Shown: piece after piece, positions 22,920-29,890 of the stretch | Numbering within the stretch: the first letter of the stretch is position 1 | Layout of the letters: every line of letters starts with the position of its first letter | Origin: Oceanospirillaceae bacterium | Lineage (GTDB): Bacteria; Pseudomonadota; Gammaproteobacteria; Pseudomonadales; Balneatricaceae | Length of the DNA stretch: 29,890 bases | Assembly: GCA_003521845.1 (NCBI GenBank) | Contig: DPHB01000042.1 | Span: forward strand, 1,203 to 31,092 | Reading direction: 5' to 3' | The notes under the pieces: model-generated | The model's database searches: none | Told to the model about the DNA's origin: nothing | The model's input: only the letters and a program-made list of their open reading frames with translations | Position numbers and translations under genes: made by a program

Positions 22920-22936
22920 CTGAATAGGTAAAGCAT

Positions 22937-23800
22937 ATGGCAGTCGGAAAAGAAATAAAGACCCAGATTGCGAGTATTCAGAGCACGCAGAAGATCACTA
23001 GCGCCATGGAAATGGTTGCGGCGAGTAAAATGCGACGCGCTCAAGACCGGATGAATGAAAGCCGTCCTTACGCTACAAAAATGCGTGGAGTGATTGCCCA
23101 TTTAGCCAAGTCTAATCCAGAATACAAGCATCTGTACTTGCAGCAGCGTGAGCTGAAGCGAGTGGGTTATATTGTGGTTTCTTCCGACCGTGGTCTGTGT
23201 GGTGGTTTGAACATTAACTTGTTTAAGAAAACCATTCAGAACATGGCTGAAAAGAACGAGCTAAATGTCGAAATCGACATTTGTGCAATTGGTTCTAAGT
23301 CAGCATCCTTCTTCAATACCTACGGCGGCAACGTTGTAGCAAGCAAGACCCAGCTGGGTGACAAGGCCGAAGCGGCTGAGTTGATCGGCGCGGTTAAAGT
23401 CATGCTTGATAATTATGATGAAGGACGGTTGGATGCCTTATACGTGGTGTATAACGGTTTCGTTAATACCATGACACAAGAACCCACCGTGGAACAGCTT
23501 CTGCCACTGCAGGCAGACCCGAATGATGACAGCATGAATCACCATTGGGACTACTTATATGAGCCAGACGCCCGTGATCTACTCACCGGCCTTTTGACTC
23601 GTTATGTAGAATCTTTAGTATATCAAGCTGTAGTAGAAAATAACGCTTGTGAACAGGCCGCACGGATGATCGCTATGAAAAGCGCCACCGATAATGCTGG
23701 TGATATTATTGACAGTTTGCAAATGGTTTATAACAAAGCCCGTCAGTCGGCAATTACTCAGGAAATTTCTGAGATTGTCGCTGGTGCAGCCGCAGTATAA
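22937..23800 (+). CDS. atpG: ATP synthase F1 subunit gamma
   Basis: This is the central rotor shaft inside alpha3-beta3. It is 287 aa, equal to E. coli. The N-terminal helix contains KEIKTQIASIQSTQKITSAM and EMVAASKMRRAQDRM; the middle has VVSSDRGLCGGLNINLFK; the C-terminal helix has MIAMKSATDNAGDIIDSLQ and YNKARQSAITQEISEIV, both diagnostic. atpD follows after 40 bases, with its own ribosome site (AGAGGAAA). Confidence 0.97.
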   Translation: MAVGKEIKTQIASIQSTQKITSAMEMVAASKMRRAQDRMNESRPYATKMRGVIAHLAKSNPEYKHLYLQQRELKRVGYIVVSSDRGLCGGLNINLFKKTIQNMAEKNELNVEIDICAIGSKSASFFNTYGGNVVASKTQLGDKAEAAELIGAVKVMLDNYDEGRLDALYVVYNGFVNTMTQEPTVEQLLPLQADPNDDSMNHHWDYLYEPDARDLLTGLLTRYVESLVYQAVVENNACEQAARMIAMKSATDNAGDIIDSLQMVYNKARQSAITQEISEIVAGAAAV

Positions 23801-23840
23801 TCCTGGTTACAGGCATTAATTTTCGATAGAGGAAAAAATT

Positions 23841-25217
23841 ATGAGTAGCGGACGTATCGTACAGATTATCGGCGCTGTAATCGACGTGGAATTCCCACGT
23901 GATTCTGTGCCAAAAGTATATGACGCATTAAAAGTTGACGCCAAGGGTACCACCCTTGAAGTGCAACAACAGTTGGGTGACGGCGTAGTACGCACCATCG
24001 CCATGGGCCAGACCGAAGGTCTAAGCCGTGGTTTGGACGTATCTAACACCGGCGAAGCCATCAAAGTACCAGTAGGTACTGCGACCCTAGGCCGCATCAT
24101 GGACGTATTGGGTAACCCAATCGACCAGTGTGGTGATATTGGTGAAGAAGAGCGTATGCCTATTCACCGTAAGGCGCCAACCTACAGTGAGCAATCAGCT
24201 AGTAGCGACTTGCTTGAAACTGGCATCAAGGTTATCGACCTAGTTTGTCCTTTCGCCAAAGGTGGTAAGGTTGGACTATTTGGTGGTGCCGGTGTTGGTA
24301 AAACCGTAAACATGATGGAGCTTATCCGTAACATCGCTATCGAGCACAGTGGTTTCTCTGTATTCGCCGGTGTAGGTGAGCGTACTCGTGAAGGTAACGA
24401 TTTCTACTACGAGATGAAAGAATCCAACGTATTGGATAAAGTATCTCTAGTATACGGTCAGATGAACGAGCCTCCAGGTAACCGTCTACGCGTAGCGTTG
24501 ACTGGCCTTACTATGGCTGAGAAGTTCCGTGACGAAGGTCGTGACGTATTGTTGTTCGTTGACAACATCTACCGTTACACATTGGCGGGTACTGAAGTAT
24601 CTGCATTGTTGGGTCGTATGCCTTCTGCGGTAGGTTACCAGCCAACACTAGCCTCCGAAATGGGTGTATTGCAGGAGCGTATTACCTCCACTAAGGAAGG
24701 TTCTATCACTTCTATCCAAGCGGTATACGTACCTGCGGATGACTTGACTGACCCATCCCCAGCAACGACTTTCTCCCACTTGGACGCGACTGTTGTATTG
24801 TCTCGTCAAATCGCCGAATTGGGTATCTACCCAGCGATTGACCCACTAGATTCTAGCTCACGTCAGTTGGATCCATTGGTAATCGGTCAAGAACACTACG
24901 ACATTGCTCGTGGCGTTCAGGGCATCCTTCAGCGTTACAAAGAGCTGAAAGATATCATTGCCATCTTGGGTATGGACGAATTGTCTGACGAAGACAAGCA
25001 AGCGGTAACGCGTGCTCGTAAGATTCAGCGTTTCTTGTCTCAGCCATTCTTCGTAGCTGAAGTATTTACTGGTTCTCCTGGTAAGTATGTTTCTCTGAAA
25101 GACACCATCAGTGCTTTTAAGGGAATTTTGGCCGGCGAATACGACGAACTTCCAGAGCAAGCCTTCTACATGGTTGGCGGCATCGACGAAGTAGTTGCAA
25201 AAGCTAAGAGCATGTAA
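23841..25217 (+). CDS. atpD: ATP synthase F1 subunit beta
   Basis: This is the catalytic subunit. It is 458 aa (E. coli 460), with Walker A GGAGVGKT at 148-155 (Lys154), catalytic glutamate in GVGERTREGNDFY, Walker B LLFVDNIYRYTLAG, and the conserved LASEMGVLQERITSTKEGSI. The lever motif usually written DELSEED is DELSDED here, a conservative change. The YRYTLAG variant is typical of gammaproteobacteria. An 84-base gap with an inverted repeat separates it from atpC. Confidence 0.98.
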   Translation: MSSGRIVQIIGAVIDVEFPRDSVPKVYDALKVDAKGTTLEVQQQLGDGVVRTIAMGQTEGLSRGLDVSNTGEAIKVPVGTATLGRIMDVLGNPIDQCGDIGEEERMPIHRKAPTYSEQSASSDLLETGIKVIDLVCPFAKGGKVGLFGGAGVGKTVNMMELIRNIAIEHSGFSVFAGVGERTREGNDFYYEMKESNVLDKVSLVYGQMNEPPGNRLRVALTGLTMAEKFRDEGRDVLLFVDNIYRYTLAGTEVSALLGRMPSAVGYQPTLASEMGVLQERITSTKEGSITSIQAVYVPADDLTDPSPATTFSHLDATVVLSRQIAELGIYPAIDPLDSSSRQLDPLVIGQEHYDIARGVQGILQRYKELKDIIAILGMDELSDEDKQAVTRARKIQRFLSQPFFVAEVFTGSPGKYVSLKDTISAFKGILAGEYDELPEQAFYMVGGIDEVVAKAKSM

Positions 25218-25229
25218 TGCCTCTTGTCG

Positions 25230-25272
25230 TAGAAGCCTTGTTGGGCAACCAATAAGACTTCTATGGCTTCTA
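25230..25272 (+). other. Intercistronic hairpin between atpD and atpC
   Basis: TAGAAGCC (25230-25237) and GGCTTCTA (25265-25272) are perfect 8-base arms. Nested inside, TTGG-GCAA-CCAA can form a small stem with a GNRA-type tetraloop. No T-run follows. It may be a processing or stability element that sets atpC expression below atpD, consistent with three beta to one epsilon. Confidence 0.5.
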
Positions 25273-25301
25273 GGTTAACTAACCCGTAAGAGGAACATAA
25301 C

Positions 25302-25727
25302 ATGGCTACTAGCGTACATTGCGATATCGTAAGCGCAGAAGAAGCAATCTTCTCTGGTGAAGTTGAGTTTGTATCTCTGATTGGCAGTATGGGCGATTTG
25401 GGTATTACACCTGGTCACTCTCCTCTGCTCAGTGATATTCAACCTGGCCCTGTGCATATGCGCATGGCATCTGGTGAAGAAGACGTGTTTTACGTGTCTG
25501 GTGGTTTTTTGGAAGTACAGCCTCACAAGGTCACTGTACTAGCCGATACCGCTCTACGTGCTCACGATCTAGACGAAGCGAAAGCTGAAGAAGCGAAGCG
25601 TGCTGCTGAACAATCCATGGCCGATAGCTCTGCCGAATTGGATTACGCCACGGCTGCTTCACAACTGGCCGAATCCGTAGCGCAGCTGCGTACTATTCGT
25701 CAGATTCGAGCTAAGCTCGGCAAGTAA
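25302..25727 (+). CDS. atpC: ATP synthase F1 subunit epsilon
   Basis: This central-stalk subunit inhibits ATP hydrolysis and couples gamma to the c-ring. It is 141 aa (E. coli 139). The N-terminal beta-sandwich includes HCDIVSAEEAIFSGEVEFVS, the conserved GDLGITPGHSPLL, and GGFLEVQPHKVTVLADTALR; a two-helix C-terminal domain follows (about 90-140). The ribosome site AGAGGAA is well placed. It is the last gene of the operon and is followed 19 bases later by a strong terminator. Confidence 0.97.
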   Translation: MATSVHCDIVSAEEAIFSGEVEFVSLIGSMGDLGITPGHSPLLSDIQPGPVHMRMASGEEDVFYVSGGFLEVQPHKVTVLADTALRAHDLDEAKAEEAKRAAEQSMADSSAELDYATAASQLAESVAQLRTIRQIRAKLGK

Positions 25728-25746
25728 GCGTCAAGCTCACACTTTT

Positions 25747-25781
25747 AAAAAGCCCAGTTGGACTACCAACTGGGCTTTTTT
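25747..25781 (+). terminator. Rho-independent terminator of the atp operon
   Basis: AAAAAGCCCAGTTG and CAACTGGGCTTTTT form a perfect 14-bp stem with a six-base loop and a closing T-run (25775-25781). The A-tract on the left makes it potentially effective in both directions, although no leftward gene faces it. Confidence 0.93.
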
Positions 25782-25800
25782 GTGCCTGAAGATCGGCAGC

Positions 25801-25841
25801 AGGTACAGACAGGGTCAGGCCCTCTGACCTGGACAGTGCCT
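25801..25841. repeat. REP-like imperfect palindrome between atpC and glmU
   Basis: The core AGGGTCAG (25811-25818) faces CTGACCT (25824-25830) with one bulged base. Outer arms AGGTAC (25801-25806) and GTGCCT (25836-25841) also pair with one G-T. The GGTCAG / CTGACC core recalls the element at 7193-7219, and GGTACAGACA resembles repeat units I associate with REP-type transposases in other gammaproteobacteria. No transposase gene is nearby. Confidence 0.4.
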
Positions 25842-25924
25842 ACTGTGGGTCCGTGGTGTATAGATTGAGTTCAGAAAACTTCTCTTTCTACTTAACTAGT
25901 ATCTTAAAACAACTGAACTTCGAC

Positions 25925-25930
25925 TATAAT
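25925..25930 (+). promoter_or_regulatory. Perfect -10 element of glmU-glmS
   Basis: TATAAT lies 48 bases before the glmU ATG. The hexamers 16-18 bases upstream (for example TCTTAA) are poor -35 matches, so strength is uncertain. The atp terminator upstream implies glmU needs its own promoter. Confidence 0.5.
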
Positions 25931-25978
25931 TAGAGTCTAAGATTTAAACCCACCTATTTGCATCAAGGAACCCTATAC

Positions 25979-27346
25979 ATGGGCGTAGAAGCCATTATTC
26001 TGGCCGCTGGCCAAGGCACGCGGATGCGTTCGAAGCTACCTAAGGTACTGCATACACTGGCAGGTAAGCCCTTGGTAACACGCCTTGCCGAAACCACTAG
26101 TACACTAGACCTTGCGGGCCTGCATGTTGTTGTTGGCCATGCGGCTAAGCAAGTAAGTGAGGCCGTTGCCCACCTGGGTGCTCAATGCCACGTGCAAGCC
26201 GAACAAAAAGGTACCGGCCATGCTTTTGGCATCGCAAGTGAACACGTTGCAGATGATTCGATACTCTTACTAATGTACGCAGATAGTCCACTTATCCCAG
26301 CTGAGGTAATGCAGCAGATGGTGGATCAAGCACAGCAAGACAAGCTCGTCATGCTGACGGTGACCTTAGATAACCCGACAGGGTTTGGTCGTATCCTGCG
26401 TAACCATAACAACCAGGTACAAGCTATTGTTGAGCACAAGGACGCTACGCCAGAACAACTTGCCATTGGCGAAATCAATACCGGTGTTTATGCCCTGCCT
26501 GCTAAGCGCTTAAAAGAATGGTTACCACGCTTGGACACCAACAATGCACAAGGCGAGCTCTATGTTACAGACATAGTGGAGTTTGCTGTGGCTGATGGCG
26601 TGGACATTAAAGTGGTACAACCACCACACATTGAACAAGCTTTGGGTGTTAATGATCGTATTCAGTTGGCTGAGTTAGAACGTTGGTACCAGCAATACCA
26701 GGCGACAGAATTGATGCGTAATGGTGTGCGAGTTGCTGACCCCACGCGCATTGACGTAAGGGGTGAGTTAACCTGTGGTGAAGATGTTGCTATCGATATC
26801 AACTGCGTATTTGAAGGGTGCGTAAAACTTGGCGATGATGTGGTCATTGGCCCTAATTGCACTATCAAGGACGCCACTGTCGGCGCTGGCACGGTGATCA
26901 AGGCCAATAGCGTCATAGAAGGTGCGGTAATCGCAGAACAATGCGATATAGGCCCGTTTGCACGTTTACGGCTAGGCACAGAACTGGCCAACAAGGCCAA
27001 GGTCGGCAACTTTGTTGAAACCAAGAAAACCTATCTTGGTGAAGGCTCCAAGGCCAATCACTTTACCTACCTAGGTGACAGTGACGTGGGTGCTGGAGTT
27101 AACATAGGCGCAGGTACTATTACCTGCAATTACGATGGCGTTAACAAGTTCCAAACGCGTATTGAAGACGGTGTGTTCGTTGGTTCTAACTCGTCATTAG
27201 TTGCACCGCTTATTATTGGCGCCGGTGCTACCGTAGGCGCTGGGTCGACGATTACTAAAGACATACCAGCACAACACTTAGCCGTGGCCCGTGGTAAGCA
27301 ACGTAATATGGCTAGTTGGACGAAACCAGTTAAAATCGATAAATAA
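25979..27346 (+). CDS. glmU: Bifunctional GlcNAc-1-P uridyltransferase / GlcN-1-P acetyltransferase
   Basis: GlmU makes UDP-GlcNAc, the precursor of peptidoglycan and lipopolysaccharide, in two steps: acetylation of GlcN-1-P by acetyl-CoA, then uridylylation with UTP. The product is 455 aa (E. coli 456). The N-terminal Rossmann-like domain has LAAGQGTRMRSKLPK at 8-22 and GTGHAFGIA. The C-terminal half is a left-handed beta-helix of hexapeptide repeats (for example VVIGPNCTIKDATVG) with the acetyltransferase region NFVETKKTYLGEGSKANHF and NIGAGTITCNYDG. I chose the ATG at 25979, with AAGGAA upstream, over an in-frame TTG at 25958. glmS follows after 35 bases, so the pair is probably cotranscribed. 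Confidence 0.97.
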   Translation: MGVEAIILAAGQGTRMRSKLPKVLHTLAGKPLVTRLAETTSTLDLAGLHVVVGHAAKQVSEAVAHLGAQCHVQAEQKGTGHAFGIASEHVADDSILLLMYADSPLIPAEVMQQMVDQAQQDKLVMLTVTLDNPTGFGRILRNHNNQVQAIVEHKDATPEQLAIGEINTGVYALPAKRLKEWLPRLDTNNAQGELYVTDIVEFAVADGVDIKVVQPPHIEQALGVNDRIQLAELERWYQQYQATELMRNGVRVADPTRIDVRGELTCGEDVAIDINCVFEGCVKLGDDVVIGPNCTIKDATVGAGTVIKANSVIEGAVIAEQCDIGPFARLRLGTELANKAKVGNFVETKKTYLGEGSKANHFTYLGDSDVGAGVNIGAGTITCNYDGVNKFQTRIEDGVFVGSNSSLVAPLIIGAGATVGAGSTITKDIPAQHLAVARGKQRNMASWTKPVKIDK

Positions 27347-27381
27347 ACCTATTCATTAAGTGACCAAGTAGAGAACAGCCC

Positions 27382-29205
27382 ATGTGTGGAATTGTCGGTG
27401 CCATCGCACAACGTAATGTAGCTAACATTCTTATAGAAGGTCTTAACCGCTTAGAATACCGTGGTTATGATTCCGCAGGCTTGGCCCTGTATGACGAGCA
27501 AACAATACAACGTTTGCGCCGTGCAGGTAAGGTTGCGCAGTTAGAACAGGCTATCGCGGAATACCCCATTAGTGGCGGCCTTGGTATTGCCCACACTCGT
27601 TGGGCAACCCACGGTGTGCCTAATGAAGCTAATGCCCACCCCCATTTATCGCAAGATGATATTGCCGTGGTACATAACGGCATAATCACTAACTTTGAGC
27701 CAATCAAACAGTCACTTATTGAAACTGGCTATGGCTTTGCCTCGGATACCGATACCGAAGTTATCGCCCACCTGATACATTCTTTCCGGGCCCAAGGTAT
27801 GGACTTGCGCCACGCTGTACAAGCAGCTGTGGTGCAGTGTGAAGGTGCTTATGCTTTAGGCGTTATCGACCGAAGCGAGCCTGACAAGTTGCTGACTGCA
27901 CGTAAAGGTAGCCCGTTAGTAGTGGGTGTAGGTTCAGAAGAAAACTACATAGCCTCAGATCAACTAGCTTTGTTGCAGGTCACTGATCGTTTTATGTTCT
28001 TAGAAGAAGGCGATGTAGCGCAATTGGAACTACATGCTATTCAGGTGTGGAATCGCGCAGGTGAATCGGTAGAAAGGGACATTGTGCGTTACGAACACGG
28101 TGACCAGTCTAGCGACAAGGGTCAGTATAAGCATTACATGGCGAAAGAGATTCACGAGCAGCCACAAGTAATTGGTAATATTATCAGTGATCGTACTGAT
28201 CTGCATGGTGAGGTGCATATTCCCCTCGATGCGGAGGCCCTGACCAAGCTAGAACAAGCCACACAAGTGCTAATCATTGCTTGTGGCACCTCTTACTATG
28301 CTGGCATGGTGGCGCGTTATTGGATTGAGTCATTAGCTGGCGTTTCCTGCCAAGTAGAGATAGCTAGTGAGTTCCGTTATCGCAACCCTGTGGTCGCCCC
28401 TGGTACCCTTTTTGTTACCTTGTCTCAGTCCGGTGAAACAGCGGACACACTAGCGGCGTTGCGCCATGTGGATAAGCATAAGCTAGTGGCGGCCATGACC
28501 ATCTGTAACGTACCATCAAGTAGTATGGTGCGTGAGTCCGATTTTGCCTTGCTAACGCAAGCTGGGCCTGAAATAGGCGTGGCCTCTACCAAGGCCTTCA
28601 CCACCCAATTACTGGCCTTGTTGCAGCTTACCCTAACATTGGCCAAAACACGTACTACACACGATACAACAGGCATCATGCAAGCACTTCAAAGCCTACC
28701 GGGTCTACTAAATCAAGTAGTGCAGTATGAAGACAAGATCGAACAGCTTGCTGAACGCTTTGCCGATAAAAATCACGCCCTTTTTCTGGGTCGCGGTGCA
28801 CTCTTCCCTATTGCCATGGAAGGGGCGCTTAAACTGAAAGAAATCTCCTATATTCATGCCGAAGCCTACCCAGCTGGTGAGCTAAAACATGGGCCACTGG
28901 CGCTTGTTGATGCCGAAATGCCGGTGGTTGTGGTGGCCCCCAACGATGACCTGCTAGACAAGCTAAAAGCCAACATGCAGGAAGTGCGCGCCCGTGGTGG
29001 CGAACTCTTCGTATTTGCCGATTCCAAAGCCACCTTGGCGGCCGACGATGCTACCCACATCATTGCTTTGCCAGAAGTACATGAACTATTGGCACCCATC
29101 CTTTACACCATTCCCTTACAGTTACTGTCTTATCATGTGGCCTTGATAAAAGGTACGGATGTGGACCAGCCGCGTAACTTGGCCAAGTCTGTCACAGTGG
29201 AGTAG
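27382..29205 (+). CDS. glmS: Glutamine-fructose-6-phosphate aminotransferase (isomerising)
   Basis: GlmS makes glucosamine-6-phosphate from fructose-6-phosphate and glutamine, the first committed step to UDP-GlcNAc. The 607-aa product begins MCGIVGAI, so after Met removal the catalytic Cys is at the N-terminus. The glutaminase domain has the conserved HTRWATHG and HNGIITNF. The synthase half contains two SIS domains (ACGTSYYAG, LSQSGETADTLAA, GRGALFPIAMEGALKLKEI), ELKHGPLAL at about 500-508, and the terminal NLAKSVTVE. No glmS ribozyme precedes it, as expected outside Firmicutes. In E. coli glmU-glmS mRNA is controlled by the sRNAs GlmY/GlmZ; nothing here proves or excludes that. Confidence 0.98.
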   Translation: MCGIVGAIAQRNVANILIEGLNRLEYRGYDSAGLALYDEQTIQRLRRAGKVAQLEQAIAEYPISGGLGIAHTRWATHGVPNEANAHPHLSQDDIAVVHNGIITNFEPIKQSLIETGYGFASDTDTEVIAHLIHSFRAQGMDLRHAVQAAVVQCEGAYALGVIDRSEPDKLLTARKGSPLVVGVGSEENYIASDQLALLQVTDRFMFLEEGDVAQLELHAIQVWNRAGESVERDIVRYEHGDQSSDKGQYKHYMAKEIHEQPQVIGNIISDRTDLHGEVHIPLDAEALTKLEQATQVLIIACGTSYYAGMVARYWIESLAGVSCQVEIASEFRYRNPVVAPGTLFVTLSQSGETADTLAALRHVDKHKLVAAMTICNVPSSSMVRESDFALLTQAGPEIGVASTKAFTTQLLALLQLTLTLAKTRTTHDTTGIMQALQSLPGLLNQVVQYEDKIEQLAERFADKNHALFLGRGALFPIAMEGALKLKEISYIHAEAYPAGELKHGPLALVDAEMPVVVVAPNDDLLDKLKANMQEVRARGGELFVFADSKATLAADDATHIIALPEVHELLAPILYTIPLQLLSYHVALIKGTDVDQPRNLAKSVTVE

Positions 29206-29206
29206 T

Positions 29207-29273
29207 ATCCATTGTCGGTACTACCTAGCCAAACAATGGATACGCCTTGGGCTCGGCTTTGATTGCTGAGCCC
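29207..29273 (+). terminator. Two hairpins downstream of glmS (possible terminator region)
   Basis: ATCCATTGT (29207-29215) pairs perfectly with ACAATGGAT (29233-29241). A second stem, GGGCTCGGC (29249-29257) with GCTGAGCCC (29265-29273), has one G-T pair. Neither is followed by a T-run, so they may act with Rho or protect the glmS 3' end rather than terminate alone. Confidence 0.45.
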
Positions 29274-29340
29274 CACTATGATGTTGCCTCATAAACACAT
29301 ACAATTGCGCCTAGAATCCATCTTTTAATAGGTAAGTCCT

Positions 29341-29802
29341 TTGTCTTCCGAACAGTCCCCAGCTTCGTCATCCGAATCGTCCCCTGAATTTGTTTTTAGT
29401 AAAGAAGGTAAAGTCTCTGTTTGGTATTCTAGCCAATCTTATGAACAGGTGGATGAAACCTATTTTGAGGCCAATGATGTCGGTCAGGAATTGTGGATGC
29501 GTAATTTCCATATCACCGATGTGGATGTGGAAAATCTAGAATTAAATGGGGTGGAGAACGGCCTAGGCGATATCATGGAGATATTGGCACCTTGTTCTTA
29601 TTCTAGTGGCTTTGCTAACTTGGTAGAACATAAGATTAAGAAGATGGGTGCAACCAACATAGGCTGGATTTTGCTTATCTTTGACTATGAATACCGCCCT
29701 AAAAAGACCAAAGTATACAAAGATGACACTATGTTCTATGTTGGATCTTATCCCTATGACATGGATGATGAGAGTCTAGTGGAAGCACCTGAAGTCAGTT
29801 AG
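29341..29802 (+). CDS. Small acidic protein, possibly Imm22-like immunity protein
   Basis: This is a 153-aa acidic, soluble protein without signal peptide or membrane helix. The N-terminal 16 residues are Ser/Glu-rich with a small internal repetition (SSEQSPA, then SSESSPE). The body starts at FSKEGKVSVWYSS and includes YFEANDVGQELWMRNFHI, CSYSSGFANLVEHKIKKMG and GWILLIFDYEYRP. The pattern of an early VSVW strand, a central acidic stretch, SYSSGF and a late LLIFDYEY strand reminds me of the Imm22 family of polymorphic-toxin immunity proteins, but this is from memory and unproven. The start is TTG at 29341, supported by AGGTAAG ending four bases upstream and by the absence of a nearby in-frame ATG. 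No toxin gene is visible; 29803-29890 holds nothing recognisable. Confidence 0.7.
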   Translation: MSSEQSPASSSESSPEFVFSKEGKVSVWYSSQSYEQVDETYFEANDVGQELWMRNFHITDVDVENLELNGVENGLGDIMEILAPCSYSSGFANLVEHKIKKMGATNIGWILLIFDYEYRPKKTKVYKDDTMFYVGSYPYDMDDESLVEAPEVS

Positions 29803-29890
29803 GTGAGTGGCTATTAGCGCACAGCAGGGCATTTCTATATGAGTTTGGGTTTGTATTGAATCAGACGTGTAATCCCCCCATTATTAGCAT

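Noticed and set aside
27347..27381. glmS ribozyme or riboswitch
   Set aside because: The glmU-glmS gap is only 35 bases and the gene belongs to the gammaproteobacterial glmU-glmS arrangement, which lacks the ribozyme.
1..29890. tRNA, rRNA, CRISPR array, transposase or phage genes
   Set aside because: None were seen; the gaps between genes are mostly short and filled by the regulatory elements listed, and no repeat-spacer pattern is present.

Overview
The window is the chromosomal replication-origin neighbourhood of a gammaproteobacterium of moderate GC content. It contains gyrB-recF-dnaN-dnaA, rpmH-rnpA-yidC-mnmE, mnmG-rsmG-parA-parB, the complete atpIBEFHAGDC operon and glmU-glmS. Protein lengths and key residues follow the gammaproteobacterial versions closely: AtpB Arg210 and MnmE at 454 aa match E. 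coli, and AtpD has the YRYTLAG form. The order resembles marine or environmental gammaproteobacteria such as Cellvibrionales, Oceanospirillales or Alteromonadales, but sequence alone does not let me name the genus.

Layout. Positions 1-4538 carry, on the minus strand, gyrB (cut by the window edge), recF, dnaN and dnaA. A 339-base gap (4539-4877) holds two perfect DnaA boxes and the rpmH promoter. From 4878 to the end every gene is on the plus strand. First come rpmH, rnpA, yidC and mnmE; yidD, usually found between rnpA and yidC, is absent. A phosphate module follows: phoB, phoR, a PhoU-like DUF47 gene and a Pit transporter, closed by a strong terminator near 13390. Positions 13394-14303 contain no convincing gene. 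Their right part (about 13945-14220) has five DnaA-box-like 9-mers followed by a 60-base stretch with no G and 87% A+T, directly upstream of mnmG, which is the E. coli position of oriC. Then come mnmG-rsmG-parA-parB, the ATP synthase operon with its own near-consensus promoter and a strong terminator at 25747-25781, glmU-glmS, and a small acidic protein that may belong to an immunity-protein family.

The genes cover initiation and processivity of replication (DnaA, DnaN, RecF, GyrB), origin segregation (ParAB), tRNA wobble-uridine modification (MnmE with MnmG), 16S rRNA methylation (RsmG), tRNA 5' processing (RnpA), membrane insertion (YidC, which also assembles the F0 subunits encoded here), phosphate sensing and uptake, ATP synthesis, and UDP-GlcNAc supply (GlmS, GlmU).

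This is mostly core genome, and I see no mobile element, CRISPR array, phage or obviously new multi-gene system. The points most worth a second look are the two separate DnaA-box clusters and which one is the origin, the lack of GATC sites in the candidate oriC, a DnaA box in the recF leader, two REP-like palindromes, the missing yidD, hairpins between ATP-synthase genes, and the orphan immunity-like gene at the right end.
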